The notes under the pieces were generated by a model. The model was not told where the DNA came from. It worked only from the letters and a program-made list of their open reading frames with translations, and did no database searches. From Acidobacteriota bacterium (GTDB taxonomy: Bacteria; Acidobacteriota; Blastocatellia; Pyrinomonadales; Pyrinomonadaceae): a stretch of DNA of 27,577 nucleotides. The translations under genes were made by a program, and so were the position numbers. Positions 21,221 to 27,577 of the stretch are shown one piece after another (positions within the stretch are counted from its first letter, which is position 1; every line of letters starts with the position of its first letter). The stretch covers positions 1 through 27,577 of the forward strand of contig JADYZI010000323.1 of NCBI GenBank assembly GCA_020853255.1, written 5' to 3'.

Positions 21221-21225
21221 AAAGG

Positions 21226-21504
21226 ATGGCGGATAAGGTTTGGAAATGTCATGAGGGACCGGATCATTACGTGTTCTATTGTCCGGGCTGCAAGTGTCCC
21301 CATGTTTTCGATCAACGGTGGTCGTTCAGCGGTGACCTGCGAAGTCCGACATTCAGCCCCTCGCTCTTGTGCAACCCGGATCATGAGCCGAGCAGATGCC
21401 ACTCGTTTGTACGGGATGGGCGGATCGAGTTTTTGAGCGACTGTTTTCACGATCTCGCGGGCAAGACGGTCGAGGTGCCTGATTGGAGTGATGATCTTTG
21501 GTGA
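21226..21504 (+). CDS. DUF6527-type phage protein (Cys/His-rich)
   Basis: A 92-residue protein from ATG 21226. The pattern WKCHEGPDHYVFYCPGC, WSFSGDLRSPTFSPSLL, RCHSFVRDGRIEFLSDC and FHDLAGKTVEVPDW is the DUF6527 family, often mislabelled as ammonia monooxygenase in phage annotations. Cys and His residues suggest a bound metal. The function is unknown; relatives lie among phage structural or packaging genes, as here. The longer upstream reading of this frame overlaps terminase and is not used. Confidence 0.82.
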   Translation: MADKVWKCHEGPDHYVFYCPGCKCPHVFDQRWSFSGDLRSPTFSPSLLCNPDHEPSRCHSFVRDGRIEFLSDCFHDLAGKTVEVPDWSDDLW

Positions 21505-21511
21505 AGAATGG

Positions 21512-21657
21512 GTTCACCACAGAGACACAGAGGACACGGAGATTTCGATTCTGTCCGTTTCTGTTCCTTTCAATTGCGAAAGAGGATGTTGGGGTAAGGG
21601 TGAGGGTGTTGAGTATGGCAGGGGCGATCTATTGAAGAAGTCGCCCGCTAAGGCGAG
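21512..21657. repeat. Family D repeat copy 2 and repeat-like gap
   Basis: 21512-21541 is a second copy of the family D repeat (TTCACCACAGAGACACAGAG plus GACACGGAGA). The rest of the gap holds a G-rich stretch (GGTAAGGGTGAGGGTG, near 21593-21608) and a short inverted block CGCC-CGCTAA-GGCG just before the portal ATG. No gene is seen. Confidence 0.6.
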
Positions 21658-23172
21658 ATGAATTTTTTTGAACGACTGAAAATTGCATACGCGATGTTTC
21701 GCCGGATGGGCGGGATAGAGCTGCCGGACGGCGGGCGGTCTTCGGACGAATCGCTGAACGGGGCGATGTCGGCATATACGAGCGTGTTCGGGTCGGTGTC
21801 GCCGGTGATCGATTTTGAAATGCTCAAAACCCTGAAATGTCTCTGGCTTTACAACCCGGACGTTTCGCAGTATGTCGCGAACATTGTGAACCTCGGGAAC
21901 CCCGGACATTCGATAGCGGTGGATGCGGCGTCGGACGCGATCGCTGAGAAGGCGGTGGAGCGGCTGAACGAATCGGCCTCGCGGATCTATCGGCACGGGG
22001 TCGGGGTCGATGGGCTGCTGAACCAGTATCTAGCATCGGTTGCCTGGTCGGGTGCGATATCGAGCGAGGACGTTGTTAATTTTGCGGCCGGACGCGTTGA
22101 GAAGGTGGTGCTGGTGCCGGTGGAGCAGATCAGGTTTCGGTACAACGCGGAACGGGACGAATACGAAGCTTTTCAGCAATCGGCGAATTTTGTACGGCGT
22201 GAAGTGCGGGACCATTCATTCGGGCTGATCAGGCTGAACCCGGAAACGTACAAATATTTTGCCCTGGCGACGGTTGAGAATTCGCCGTATGCGAAGCCGC
22301 CGGCGACGGCCGCGGTGGAGGCGATCGTTGAGGGGCAGAGGCCGCTGATGGAGAACATCAGGTACATGGCCCAGAAGATAGGGCTGATGGGTTTGGTGTC
22401 GGCCTCGGTGGTGGCACCGCCGCGGAAACCGGGCGAGACGGACGCGGAGTATCAGGCGCGGGCGACAAAATATCTTTCGGCGGTGAAGGGAGCCCTGGAC
22501 GGCAACTTTAACAAAGGCCTGCTTGTCACCTTCCGCGATCAGAAAATCGAGCACACGCCGGTGGCGACGGGTGCCCAGGGCGTTTATGACGTGAACCGGA
22601 TGAGCGAGGAGCAGGTCTTTTCGGGCCTGCACGCGATGCCTGGATTTCACGGACGGACCGATGCGACGACGGAGACGTTTGCGGACGTGGTCTATTACCT
22701 GCTGACGGCACAGGTCCAGAACATGCAGCGGGTGGTGAGGCGGCGACAGGAGCGGACGTACATGCTCGACCTGCGGCTCGGCGGCATAGATGTCGATGCG
22801 GTGAGCCTGGTATTTAACAAGGCCCACTCGCGAAATGCCCTGGACGAGGCAAGGACCGAGGAGCTGCGGTTCAAGACGGTGCTGGAAAAGATCCAGGCGG
22901 GAGCGATATCGCCGGACGAAGGTGCGAACGAGCTGGGGCTGGATGTTTGGTTCGATGAGGAGCGGCTGCTGAACTATGCCGAAGAGGCGATAAGGGTCAT
23001 CCGCGAACCGGCGGCGGCGGCGGAGCAGAAACGGCGGAAATCGCTGGTGCTGAAATTTGACAAGAGGTCGCAGAAATATACCTGGCAGCCGGATGTGCTG
23101 CGGGTGGCGATGACAGACGAATTGTCGGGGAATGTTGTACCGATAAAAAAAAAGGCTCAACGACGAGCCTAG
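21658..23172 (+). CDS. Phage portal protein
   Basis: A 504-residue portal protein, which forms the ring through which DNA enters the head. Supporting segments are the N-terminal basic helix, NPDVSQYVANIVNLGNPGH, LNQYLASVAWSGAIS, FSGLHAMPGFHGRTDATTETFADVVYYLLTAQ (a typical portal region) and a helical C-terminus. The specific portal family is uncertain. The start follows AAGGCGAG. The gene ends with a run of nine A's (23145-23153), then a hairpin and TAG. A -1 shift there would join it to the next frame. Confidence 0.88.
   Translation: MNFFERLKIAYAMFRRMGGIELPDGGRSSDESLNGAMSAYTSVFGSVSPVIDFEMLKTLKCLWLYNPDVSQYVANIVNLGNPGHSIAVDAASDAIAEKAVERLNESASRIYRHGVGVDGLLNQYLASVAWSGAISSEDVVNFAAGRVEKVVLVPVEQIRFRYNAERDEYEAFQQSANFVRREVRDHSFGLIRLNPETYKYFALATVENSPYAKPPATAAVEAIVEGQRPLMENIRYMAQKIGLMGLVSASVVAPPRKPGETDAEYQARATKYLSAVKGALDGNFNKGLLVTFRDQKIEHTPVATGAQGVYDVNRMSEEQVFSGLHAMPGFHGRTDATTETFADVVYYLLTAQVQNMQRVVRRRQERTYMLDLRLGGIDVDAVSLVFNKAHSRNALDEARTEELRFKTVLEKIQAGAISPDEGANELGLDVWFDEERLLNYAEEAIRVIREPAAAAEQKRRKSLVLKFDKRSQKYTWQPDVLRVAMTDELSGNVVPIKKKAQRRA
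23145..23170 (+). promoter_or_regulatory. Candidate frameshift or transcription-slippage site
   Basis: Nine consecutive A's at 23145-23153, read as AAA AAA AAG in the portal frame, include the heptamer A AAA AAG used for -1 frameshifting in E. coli dnaX. An immediate hairpin AGGCTC-AACGAC-GAGCCT (23153-23170) follows. A -1 shift leads into the MuF frame, which otherwise lacks a usual start. The hairpin is too close for a classical ribosomal stimulator, so transcription slippage on A9 is also possible. Confidence 0.55.
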
Positions 23173-24125
23173 GCCGAAAATTAACGGAGGAAGAGATAGA
23201 TGAAATTCTTGAGCGGTTCATTCAGAACTATGCGGCACAGGTCGGCGGTTATCTTAGCGATAGCCTTCGCCTTGCTGTTGACCGGCTGCGAACGTTCCTT
23301 AGCGAGCACGAGTATGCCGATTTCAAAGACGCATACGATTTCGCGGACCGTGCGCTTGACGACGTTGAGCGGGCGTACGCAACCGGCTGGGGCAGCGTTC
23401 GGGCACGAAAGGCGATCAACGCGGCCGTCCGATCGACCTATGAGTTTTACCGGCTGCGAGACTCGACCGTCTTTGGCGACGCCGATCCGATCGGCGTCAA
23501 ACTTGGCGGTCCCGATCGGGTGTCTATCAGGTTTATCGGAGAGCTCGACCATTTCTATTTTTCAAAATTCGGCGGGAACACGAGCCGACCCTTGCGAAAG
23601 TTTTTTGTCGAACGATATTTCGAGAACGGAGCCGCGTTGTTCGGGCGAGAATCGAGCGACGAGCTGGCGGACTTTAGGGCAGCGGCGGGTGAGCGGCTTA
23701 AGAACCTTACCGACCGGCAAACGCTCGTCATTGTTCAGACGGCAGTTCAGCGGGTCAGAAATTGGGCGCATATCGGCACCCTTGCCGAAGCCGAGATCGA
23801 ACTTGCCCGGCTGGTCGCCACGCTGGATGCACGGACGACCGCATTATGCCAGGAGCTTGACGGCAAGCTGGTCAGGGTCGGGGTTGCATGGGAAGCGATC
23901 CAGAGACTCAACCAACTGGAGCCGGGCGAATTTGCGAAGGAGCTTTACGAGTCGGGGATAGGCAAGGCGATCTCAAAGGACCCGGTCGGCACGATCAAGG
24001 CGTTTATCGAGGATGACGGGAAGACGATCAGTGACCAGCTTGTGGCGATGGGTAGAGGGTTTCCGCCGTTTCATCCGAACTGCAGGACGCGGATGGAAGG
24101 GGTGATCGAGGGAGTTGAGGAGTGA
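23154..24125 (+). CDS. MuF-domain head morphogenesis protein (start atypical)
   Basis: An open frame of 323 codons from the slippery site to TGA 24125. It encodes the Mu F/SPP1 gp7-type minor head protein, ending in the family hallmark PPFHPNCRTRMEGVIEG. The first usual start codon in the frame is GTG 23520, in mid-protein. Upstream codons are clearly coding (LTEEEIDEILERFIQNY, DFADRALDDVERAYATGWG). No ATG, GTG or TTG occurs in frame before that. Expression as a -1 fusion to the portal, about 820 residues, would explain this. A missed base in the A run would give the same fusion. Confidence 0.8.
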   Translation, partial: GSTTSLGRKLTEEEIDEILERFIQNYAAQVGGYLSDSLRLAVDRLRTFLSEHEYADFKDAYDFADRALDDVERAYATGWGSVRARKAINAAVRSTYEFYRLRDSTVFGDADPIGVKLGGPDRVSIRFIGELDHFYFSKFGGNTSRPLRKFFVERYFENGAALFGRESSDELADFRAAAGERLKNLTDRQTLVIVQTAVQRVRNWAHIGTLAEAEIELARLVATLDARTTALCQELDGKLVRVGVAWEAIQRLNQLEPGEFAKELYESGIGKAISKDPVGTIKAFIEDDGKTISDQLVAMGRGFPPFHPNCRTRMEGVIEGVEE

Positions 24126-24134
24126 GCGAGTGGG

Positions 24135-24176
24135 GTTTTAACGCAGAGACGCGGAGACGCGGAGACGCGGAGAGAG
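24135..24176. repeat. Family D-like repeat with GACGCGGA triplication
   Basis: TTTTAACGCAGAGACGCGGA followed by two further GACGCGGA units and GAGAG. It resembles the family D copies near 21190 and 21512. It lies between the MuF gene and the KTSC gene and lets the latter's frame read through, but the real KTSC start is downstream. Confidence 0.7.
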
Positions 24177-24220
24177 TTATCACGCACGCTGATGCGGTCG
24201 ATAGTTCGAGGAGAAATGTA

Positions 24221-24457
24221 ATGAGTGAATTTCAGCCCATAGTTTCGAGTAATTTGGAATCGGCGGCGTTTGTTGACGGTGACACGATCATCGTGCGGTT
24301 CAAGTCCGGAAAGGCATACGCGTATGTCGATACGGACGAGGGCCTTTGGAAACGGTTCAAGAAAGAGTTTGACGGCAAGGACGGAAGATCTGCCGGCAAG
24401 TTTCACGCAAAGCATATTCGACCGCTGCCGGCGAAGCAGCTAGACGACTGGAAATGA
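24221..24457 (+). CDS. KTSC-domain protein
   Basis: A 78-residue protein with the KTSC domain (a fold seen at the C-terminus of some lysyl-tRNA synthetases and in many phages): VSSNLESAAFVDGDTIIVRFKSGKAYAYVDT, then FDGKDGRSAGKFHAKHIRPL. Its role in phages is unknown. I chose ATG 24221 because GAGGAGAAATGTA precedes it; a longer reading from 24122 runs through a repeat. It overlaps the protease start by 4 nt. Confidence 0.85.
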   Translation: MSEFQPIVSSNLESAAFVDGDTIIVRFKSGKAYAYVDTDEGLWKRFKKEFDGKDGRSAGKFHAKHIRPLPAKQLDDWK

Positions 24458-25743
24458 AAAACGTAAACGGAATTCAGATTGTCAGCATGGAGAAGCAGAC
24501 GGCGGCGGTTGGCCTGCGGTCGCCGCTGGCGTCGGCCACTGTAAGGGCGGCGGACGGCCTTGAAGCACGACTGGCGGAGATCGCGGCGGCTTCGCAGTGG
24601 AACCCGGAACGCGCCGGGAAGCGGGACAATTTCAACTACCGTGCGGCGGCGGATGTGCTGCCAAAGGCCGAGGATTACATTACGGTCGATTTCAGGGCGA
24701 TATCGAAAACGGTGGTGCCGGGGCACTGGATCGACTGGTCGAAGGACGACGTGCTCAAAAGTTCGGTGCCGAAGCTGCTGAATCAGACGGTTTATCCGAA
24801 CCACGATTTTTTTGACATAAACAACTGGCTTGGTGCGGTGAGTGCGGTCGAGTGGGACGAGGCTGGCGAGCAGGCGGAGGGACAGGCCGGGATCAACGCG
24901 ACTTACAAGATCGACGCGTTGATGAATGCGCGGATAGCACGCGGTCTTTTGATGAAGCCGCCGGCGATACATTCGACGTCGATGACGGTGCTGTTCAAGT
25001 TTGAATTCTCGCATCCCGAGATCGCGGCCGAGAACCGGTGGAGATTCTTTGAACTGCTCGGCGAAGAGGTCGAGGGAGAGATAGTGCGGCTGGTGGTGAC
25101 GGAGATCCTTGAATACTGGGAAGCCTCGTTGGTGTTCCAGGGAGCGGACCGGCTGGCGAAGAAACGGAGCGATGATGCGGAATTTGCCGATATGTCGGCG
25201 AACCACCCCGCCGACGAAGCGTCGGCACCCCTCCTTAACCAAGGAGGGGAGCAAAGAAAGACTGCGGATCCCGATCCGCCGTCACTCAAGACAGAGGAGA
25301 AACGGATGAAACTCACAGCAGAACAGAAACGGGAGCTCGGTATTGAGTTTGACGGCGACGACGTACCTGAAACCGAGATCCTGAAGGTCGCCGAGTCACT
25401 TTCGGCGAAGGTGAAAACCTTTGACCAGGTCAAATTCGATGAGCTGGAAAAACGGGCGAAGGCCGGCGATACGCTGGTCGAGGAAAAGCGGGCGGAAGTG
25501 ACTCGCTTGGCGAAGATCGCCGAGCTTGGAGCGGAGACCGGCGAGCTTGATCCGGCGGTTGCCGACACGATTCATGAAGCGGGTGTTGAAAAGCTGCAGC
25601 AGCTTGGAGCCTATTACCAGAAAAAAGCGGCGGACAAGTTCCCGAAAGACGGGCGTTCGTCGCAGGAAGATGCCGCGGCGGTCGAGGCCGCGGGCGGTGT
25701 GAACAAGCAGAACAAGCCGACGGTACGAGTCGGACTGCACTAA
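24454..25743 (+). CDS. Prohead protease fused to scaffold region
   Basis: A 429-residue protein. The N-terminal part fits a phage prohead serine protease: H117 in YPNHDFFDINNWLGAVSAV and a serine in AIHSTSM (S174/S176), with the usual GxxxG-like spacing. The family call is by pattern and position, not a database match. A family A repeat encodes residues about 249-265. The C-terminal part (from 285) is a charged, coiled-coil scaffold-like domain. It lies after the KTSC gene and before decorator and capsid genes, as in Mu I/Z. Cleavage sites are not identified. Confidence 0.75.
   Translation: MKNVNGIQIVSMEKQTAAVGLRSPLASATVRAADGLEARLAEIAAASQWNPERAGKRDNFNYRAAADVLPKAEDYITVDFRAISKTVVPGHWIDWSKDDVLKSSVPKLLNQTVYPNHDFFDINNWLGAVSAVEWDEAGEQAEGQAGINATYKIDALMNARIARGLLMKPPAIHSTSMTVLFKFEFSHPEIAAENRWRFFELLGEEVEGEIVRLVVTEILEYWEASLVFQGADRLAKKRSDDAEFADMSANHPADEASAPLLNQGGEQRKTADPDPPSLKTEEKRMKLTAEQKRELGIEFDGDDVPETEILKVAESLSAKVKTFDQVKFDELEKRAKAGDTLVEEKRAEVTRLAKIAELGAETGELDPAVADTIHEAGVEKLQQLGAYYQKKAADKFPKDGRSSQEDAAAVEAAGGVNKQNKPTVRVGLH
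25201..25250 (+). repeat. Family A two-hairpin repeat, copy 5, inside protease gene
   Basis: AACCACCCC, an inner hairpin CCGACG-AAG-CGTCGG and a terminal hairpin CCCCTCCTT-AACC-AAGGAGGGG. It lies in frame at the joint of protease and scaffold domains. The inner arms differ completely from other copies yet still pair. Confidence 0.9.
25306..25743 (+). CDS. Internal in-frame scaffold protein (gpZ-like)
   Basis: An in-frame ATG at 25306 within the protease gene has the clear site GAGGAG (25294-25299) six bases upstream. It would produce a 145-residue protein starting MKLTAEQKRELGIEF with a charged coiled coil (FDELEKRAKAGDTLVEEKRAEVTRL). Mu gpI/gpZ and lambda C/Nu3 encode separate scaffolds in this way. 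This is inferred from the site and the domain boundary. Confidence 0.7.
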   Translation: MKLTAEQKRELGIEFDGDDVPETEILKVAESLSAKVKTFDQVKFDELEKRAKAGDTLVEEKRAEVTRLAKIAELGAETGELDPAVADTIHEAGVEKLQQLGAYYQKKAADKFPKDGRSSQEDAAAVEAAGGVNKQNKPTVRVGLH

Positions 25744-25764
25744 ACCAGAAAGGAGAGAACAGCA

Positions 25765-26151
25765 ATGAAACTTAGAGCTTCAGTAGAAGGTTTGGCGGTT
25801 CCGGCGACGGTTGCGACCGCGAATCTGCCGAAGGATACGATCATGAAAATCTCGGGCAACAAGACGGTCGCCAAGGCCGACGCGAACGCCCACCCGATCG
25901 GGCGGCTTGTCGTGCCGGCGACGTCAGCGAACGGCCCGGGCACGATAGAGACGCACGCGAAAGAGCTGATCGAGATCTTGTTTTCGGGCAACATCGCGGC
26001 CGGTGCGTTTGTGAAACTGGCGGCACCGGACGGCACAACGGGCGAGAACGTGGCGGCGGCCTGGGTGAGCGGCACGGACGGTGTGGAAAGGATATTCGGC
26101 GTAGTGTGGAAAGGAGCGAACGGCACCGTTGGCGAAGTGCTGGTGTTTTAA
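25765..26151 (+). CDS. Capsid decorator-like protein (DUF2190 type)
   Basis: A 128-residue beta-rich protein (AVPATVATANLPKDTIMKISG, HPIGRLVVPATSANGPGTIETHA, EILFSGNIAAGAFVKLAAPDG) of the DUF2190 plan, a small capsid-surface protein placed before the major capsid gene. Residues near the C-terminus (RIFGVVWKGANGTVGEVLVF) form further strands. The site AAAGGAGAG precedes the ATG. The family is assigned by pattern and position. Confidence 0.75.
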   Translation: MKLRASVEGLAVPATVATANLPKDTIMKISGNKTVAKADANAHPIGRLVVPATSANGPGTIETHAKELIEILFSGNIAAGAFVKLAAPDGTTGENVAAAWVSGTDGVERIFGVVWKGANGTVGEVLVF

Positions 26152-26187
26152 AGGGTCCGTAACTCGGACAAAAGGAGAAGCAAAACT

Positions 26188-27405
26188 ATGAGTCACGGAC
26201 TTAAGGGAAAAGTCAAAGAGATCGTGGTCGGTATGAACGCCGTCCGCGAAAACAAGGACGGCGGCAGGGACATCGGGCTTCGGCAATTTATGGCGGAGAA
26301 CTACACCGATTCGTCGCAGCAGCCGCTGGCACCTGAGCACCTGTATGCGGAGCTCGGCATTGACCCGCAGCGGACGCTGGTGAAGGATCTGATGGCGAAC
26401 GAGGACAACGCCTACCTGATGAGCGAAGTTGTTCGCGACGGCGTCAGACGCGGGCTTGGCATTGCACAGCGTGAAATGCGTGAACGCGCGCATGAGGCGT
26501 ATGTCAGCCAGGGGCCGGTGACGGCGGACGGCGGAGCACAGCGGTTCATGTCGCCGGATGTGTTTTTGGCACCGCTGAACCTGGGCATTGTCCAGGGAAG
26601 CTTTTATCAGGACCTGATCGTGCGGGAAGAGATCATTCCGCAGCCGACGGCAACGATACCGAAGATCGACCTTTCGAAGGCGACTTTGGTCGATTCGGCC
26701 GAGGCCGCAACGATCGAAGAAGGTTCGGTCAGCTATGGGTCAAAACAGGTGACTGTGAAGAAGAAGGCCCGCGGCATCAAGATCACGTATGAGGCGATAA
26801 AGTTCAACACTTTGTCGCTGGTGCAGATCTTCTTCGAGGACGCGGGCCGCATCCTTGGGCACACGCTGAACGCGATGGCGGTCGATACGATCGTGAACGG
26901 CGAGCAGGCGGGCGGTGCGGAAGCGGCGGCGGTGGTCGGCGTGGAGAGCACGACGAACAAGATCACCTGGTTCGACCTGACCCGGCTGGCCATTCAGGGT
27001 GCGTTGATCGGGCGGACGTTCAACCAGGCGATCGGCAATGCGACGACGGCATTGAGCTATCTGAATCTGCCGGAGGTAAAGGACAAGCAGTTTCCGGGTG
27101 CACCGCTTCTGGCAACGCGCTTGCGGACGCCGCTGACGATGCCGGAGGAGCTGTTCGTTTCGGCGAGTACACCGGCGAACCAGATGATCTTTCAAGACGA
27201 CTCGCTGTCGCTGATACAGCTGACGGCGATGCCGCTGATGGTCGAGACCGAGAAGATCATCTCGAAGCAGATCGAGCAATCGTTCGCGTCGATAATGACG
27301 GGCTTTGCAAAGCTGCATCGGACGGCGTCGGTCATCCTGGATGGTTCGGTCGCGTTCTCGGGTGCCGGGTTCCCGGCGTGGATGCAGCCGTTTGCGACTG
27401 AATAA
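26188..27405 (+). CDS. Major capsid protein (HK97-type fold expected)
   Basis: A 405-residue protein that would form the head shell. After a charged N-terminal helical region (about 1-110) the pattern VFLAPLNLGIVQGSFYQDLIVREEIIPQPTATIPKI, ATIEEGSVSYGSKQVTVKKKARGIKITYEA and the C-terminal ADKQ-like helices are those of HK97-fold coat proteins of Mu-like phages. The site AAAGGAGAAGC precedes the start. Position after decorator and scaffold supports the call. The first about 110 residues may be removed by the protease. Confidence 0.88.
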   Translation: MSHGLKGKVKEIVVGMNAVRENKDGGRDIGLRQFMAENYTDSSQQPLAPEHLYAELGIDPQRTLVKDLMANEDNAYLMSEVVRDGVRRGLGIAQREMRERAHEAYVSQGPVTADGGAQRFMSPDVFLAPLNLGIVQGSFYQDLIVREEIIPQPTATIPKIDLSKATLVDSAEAATIEEGSVSYGSKQVTVKKKARGIKITYEAIKFNTLSLVQIFFEDAGRILGHTLNAMAVDTIVNGEQAGGAEAAAVVGVESTTNKITWFDLTRLAIQGALIGRTFNQAIGNATTALSYLNLPEVKDKQFPGAPLLATRLRTPLTMPEELFVSASTPANQMIFQDDSLSLIQLTAMPLMVETEKIISKQIEQSFASIMTGFAKLHRTASVILDGSVAFSGAGFPAWMQPFATE

Positions 27406-27415
27406 AGGAGCGATC

Positions 27416-27577
27416 ATGGCGAATAAGAATGAAGCGGCGGCCGCACCGGCCGCCGAGGAAGCAAAGGCGGCTGAGGCGAAGGCTAAAGCTGACGAGGAAG
27501 CAAAGGCGGCTGAGGCGAAGGCTAAAGCTGACGAGGAAGCAAAGGCGGCTGAGGCGAAGGCTAAAGCTGACGAGGAA
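27416..27577 (+). CDS. Partial Ala/Lys/Glu repeat protein, runs off the window
   Basis: Begins ATG 27416 after AAAGGAGCGATC and is open to the window end. After a short start (MANKNEAAAAPAA) it consists of a 13-residue unit EEAKAAEAKAKAD repeated exactly three times. It is strongly helical and charged. Similar repeats occur in tail, linker or surface proteins, but the function cannot be told. It is the first gene after the capsid gene. Confidence 0.6.
   Translation, partial: MANKNEAAAAPAAEEAKAAEAKAKADEEAKAAEAKAKADEEAKAAEAKAKADEE
27455..27577. repeat. Perfect 39-bp tandem repeat at window edge
   Basis: Three identical 39-bp units (27455-27493, 27494-27532 and 27533-27571) and the first 6 nt of a fourth. 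The units are exact at DNA level, including synonymous positions, which points to recent expansion. The window ends in the array. Confidence 0.95.

Noticed and set aside
23200..23961. A 253-codon plus-strand frame with an excellent GGAGG site and a lipoprotein-like start (LLLTGC).
   Set aside because: Its product is Ser/Arg-rich throughout, as in a shadow frame, and it overlaps the clearly coding MuF frame that ends with HPNCRT. The lipobox seems accidental, although the good ribosome-binding site is worth remembering.
24122..24220. N-terminal extension of the KTSC protein.
   Set aside because: It translates through a GACGCGGA repeat, while a strong ribosome-binding site precedes ATG 24221.
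1..27577. tRNA or rRNA genes.
   Set aside because: No cloverleaf or conserved rRNA stretch was seen on either strand by eye; a dedicated scan was not possible.

Overview
The window reads as most of a transposable (Mu-like) prophage in a moderately GC-rich, Gram-negative-type bacterium. The evidence is a DDE transposase (5931-7718) directly followed by a MuB-like AAA+ ATPase (4725-5930), a Gam-like DNA-end protein (15504-15986), a GemA-like protein (12232-12708), a CI-type repressor with an ImmA-type protease, and a head module of terminase, portal, MuF protein, protease/scaffold, decorator and major capsid protein. The host is uncertain. Several interspersed hairpin repeats look like those I associate with Acidobacteriota (Blastocatellia/Pyrinomonadaceae), but that is a memory-based guess, not shown here. 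The window appears to begin near the left end of the element and stops inside a gene just after the major capsid gene, so tail genes and the right end are missing.

Layout. (1) 243-13653, minus strand: one long early block of small, tightly coupled genes. It starts at a strong promoter beside the repressor with a Ner/Cro-like gene, then a CII-like regulator, a GemA-like protein and many small zinc-ribbon, membrane or hypothetical proteins. Next come a winged-helix regulator, a coiled-coil protein, the transposase and its ATPase. The block ends with accessory genes: a nucleoside-deoxyribosyltransferase-like protein, a Gp37/Gp68 (DUF5131) protein, a MazG-like pyrophosphohydrolase, a solitary ParB and an unknown protein. 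(2) 13654-14793: the immunity switch, with repressor and HExxH protease on the plus strand. (3) 14795-15209: a lone minus-strand HTH gene and a strong plus-strand terminator. (4) 15210-18688, plus strand: small membrane protein, Gam, GH19 endolysin with a membrane anchor, holin candidates and an overlapping spanin-like pair. (5) 18826-27577, plus strand: DNA packaging and head genes.

The early block runs left and the late block runs right from a central switch. Phage Mu instead transcribes A, B, gam and gemA in one direction. Here the transposase lies about 6 kb from the repressor, and Gam lies on the rightward late-side strand.

The least ordinary features are these. A tandem pair of pseudoknot-like RNA elements (10533-10682) precedes a 32-residue membrane peptide. 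An A9 slippery run at the end of the portal gene is followed by a long open MuF frame with no usual start codon before its middle. A protease gene has an internal, in-frame, well-placed scaffold start. Five copies of a two-hairpin repeat, all in one orientation, include copies inserted in frame in the transposase and the protease. A second hairpin family sits just upstream of gene starts. A terminator abuts the first start codon of the rightward operon.
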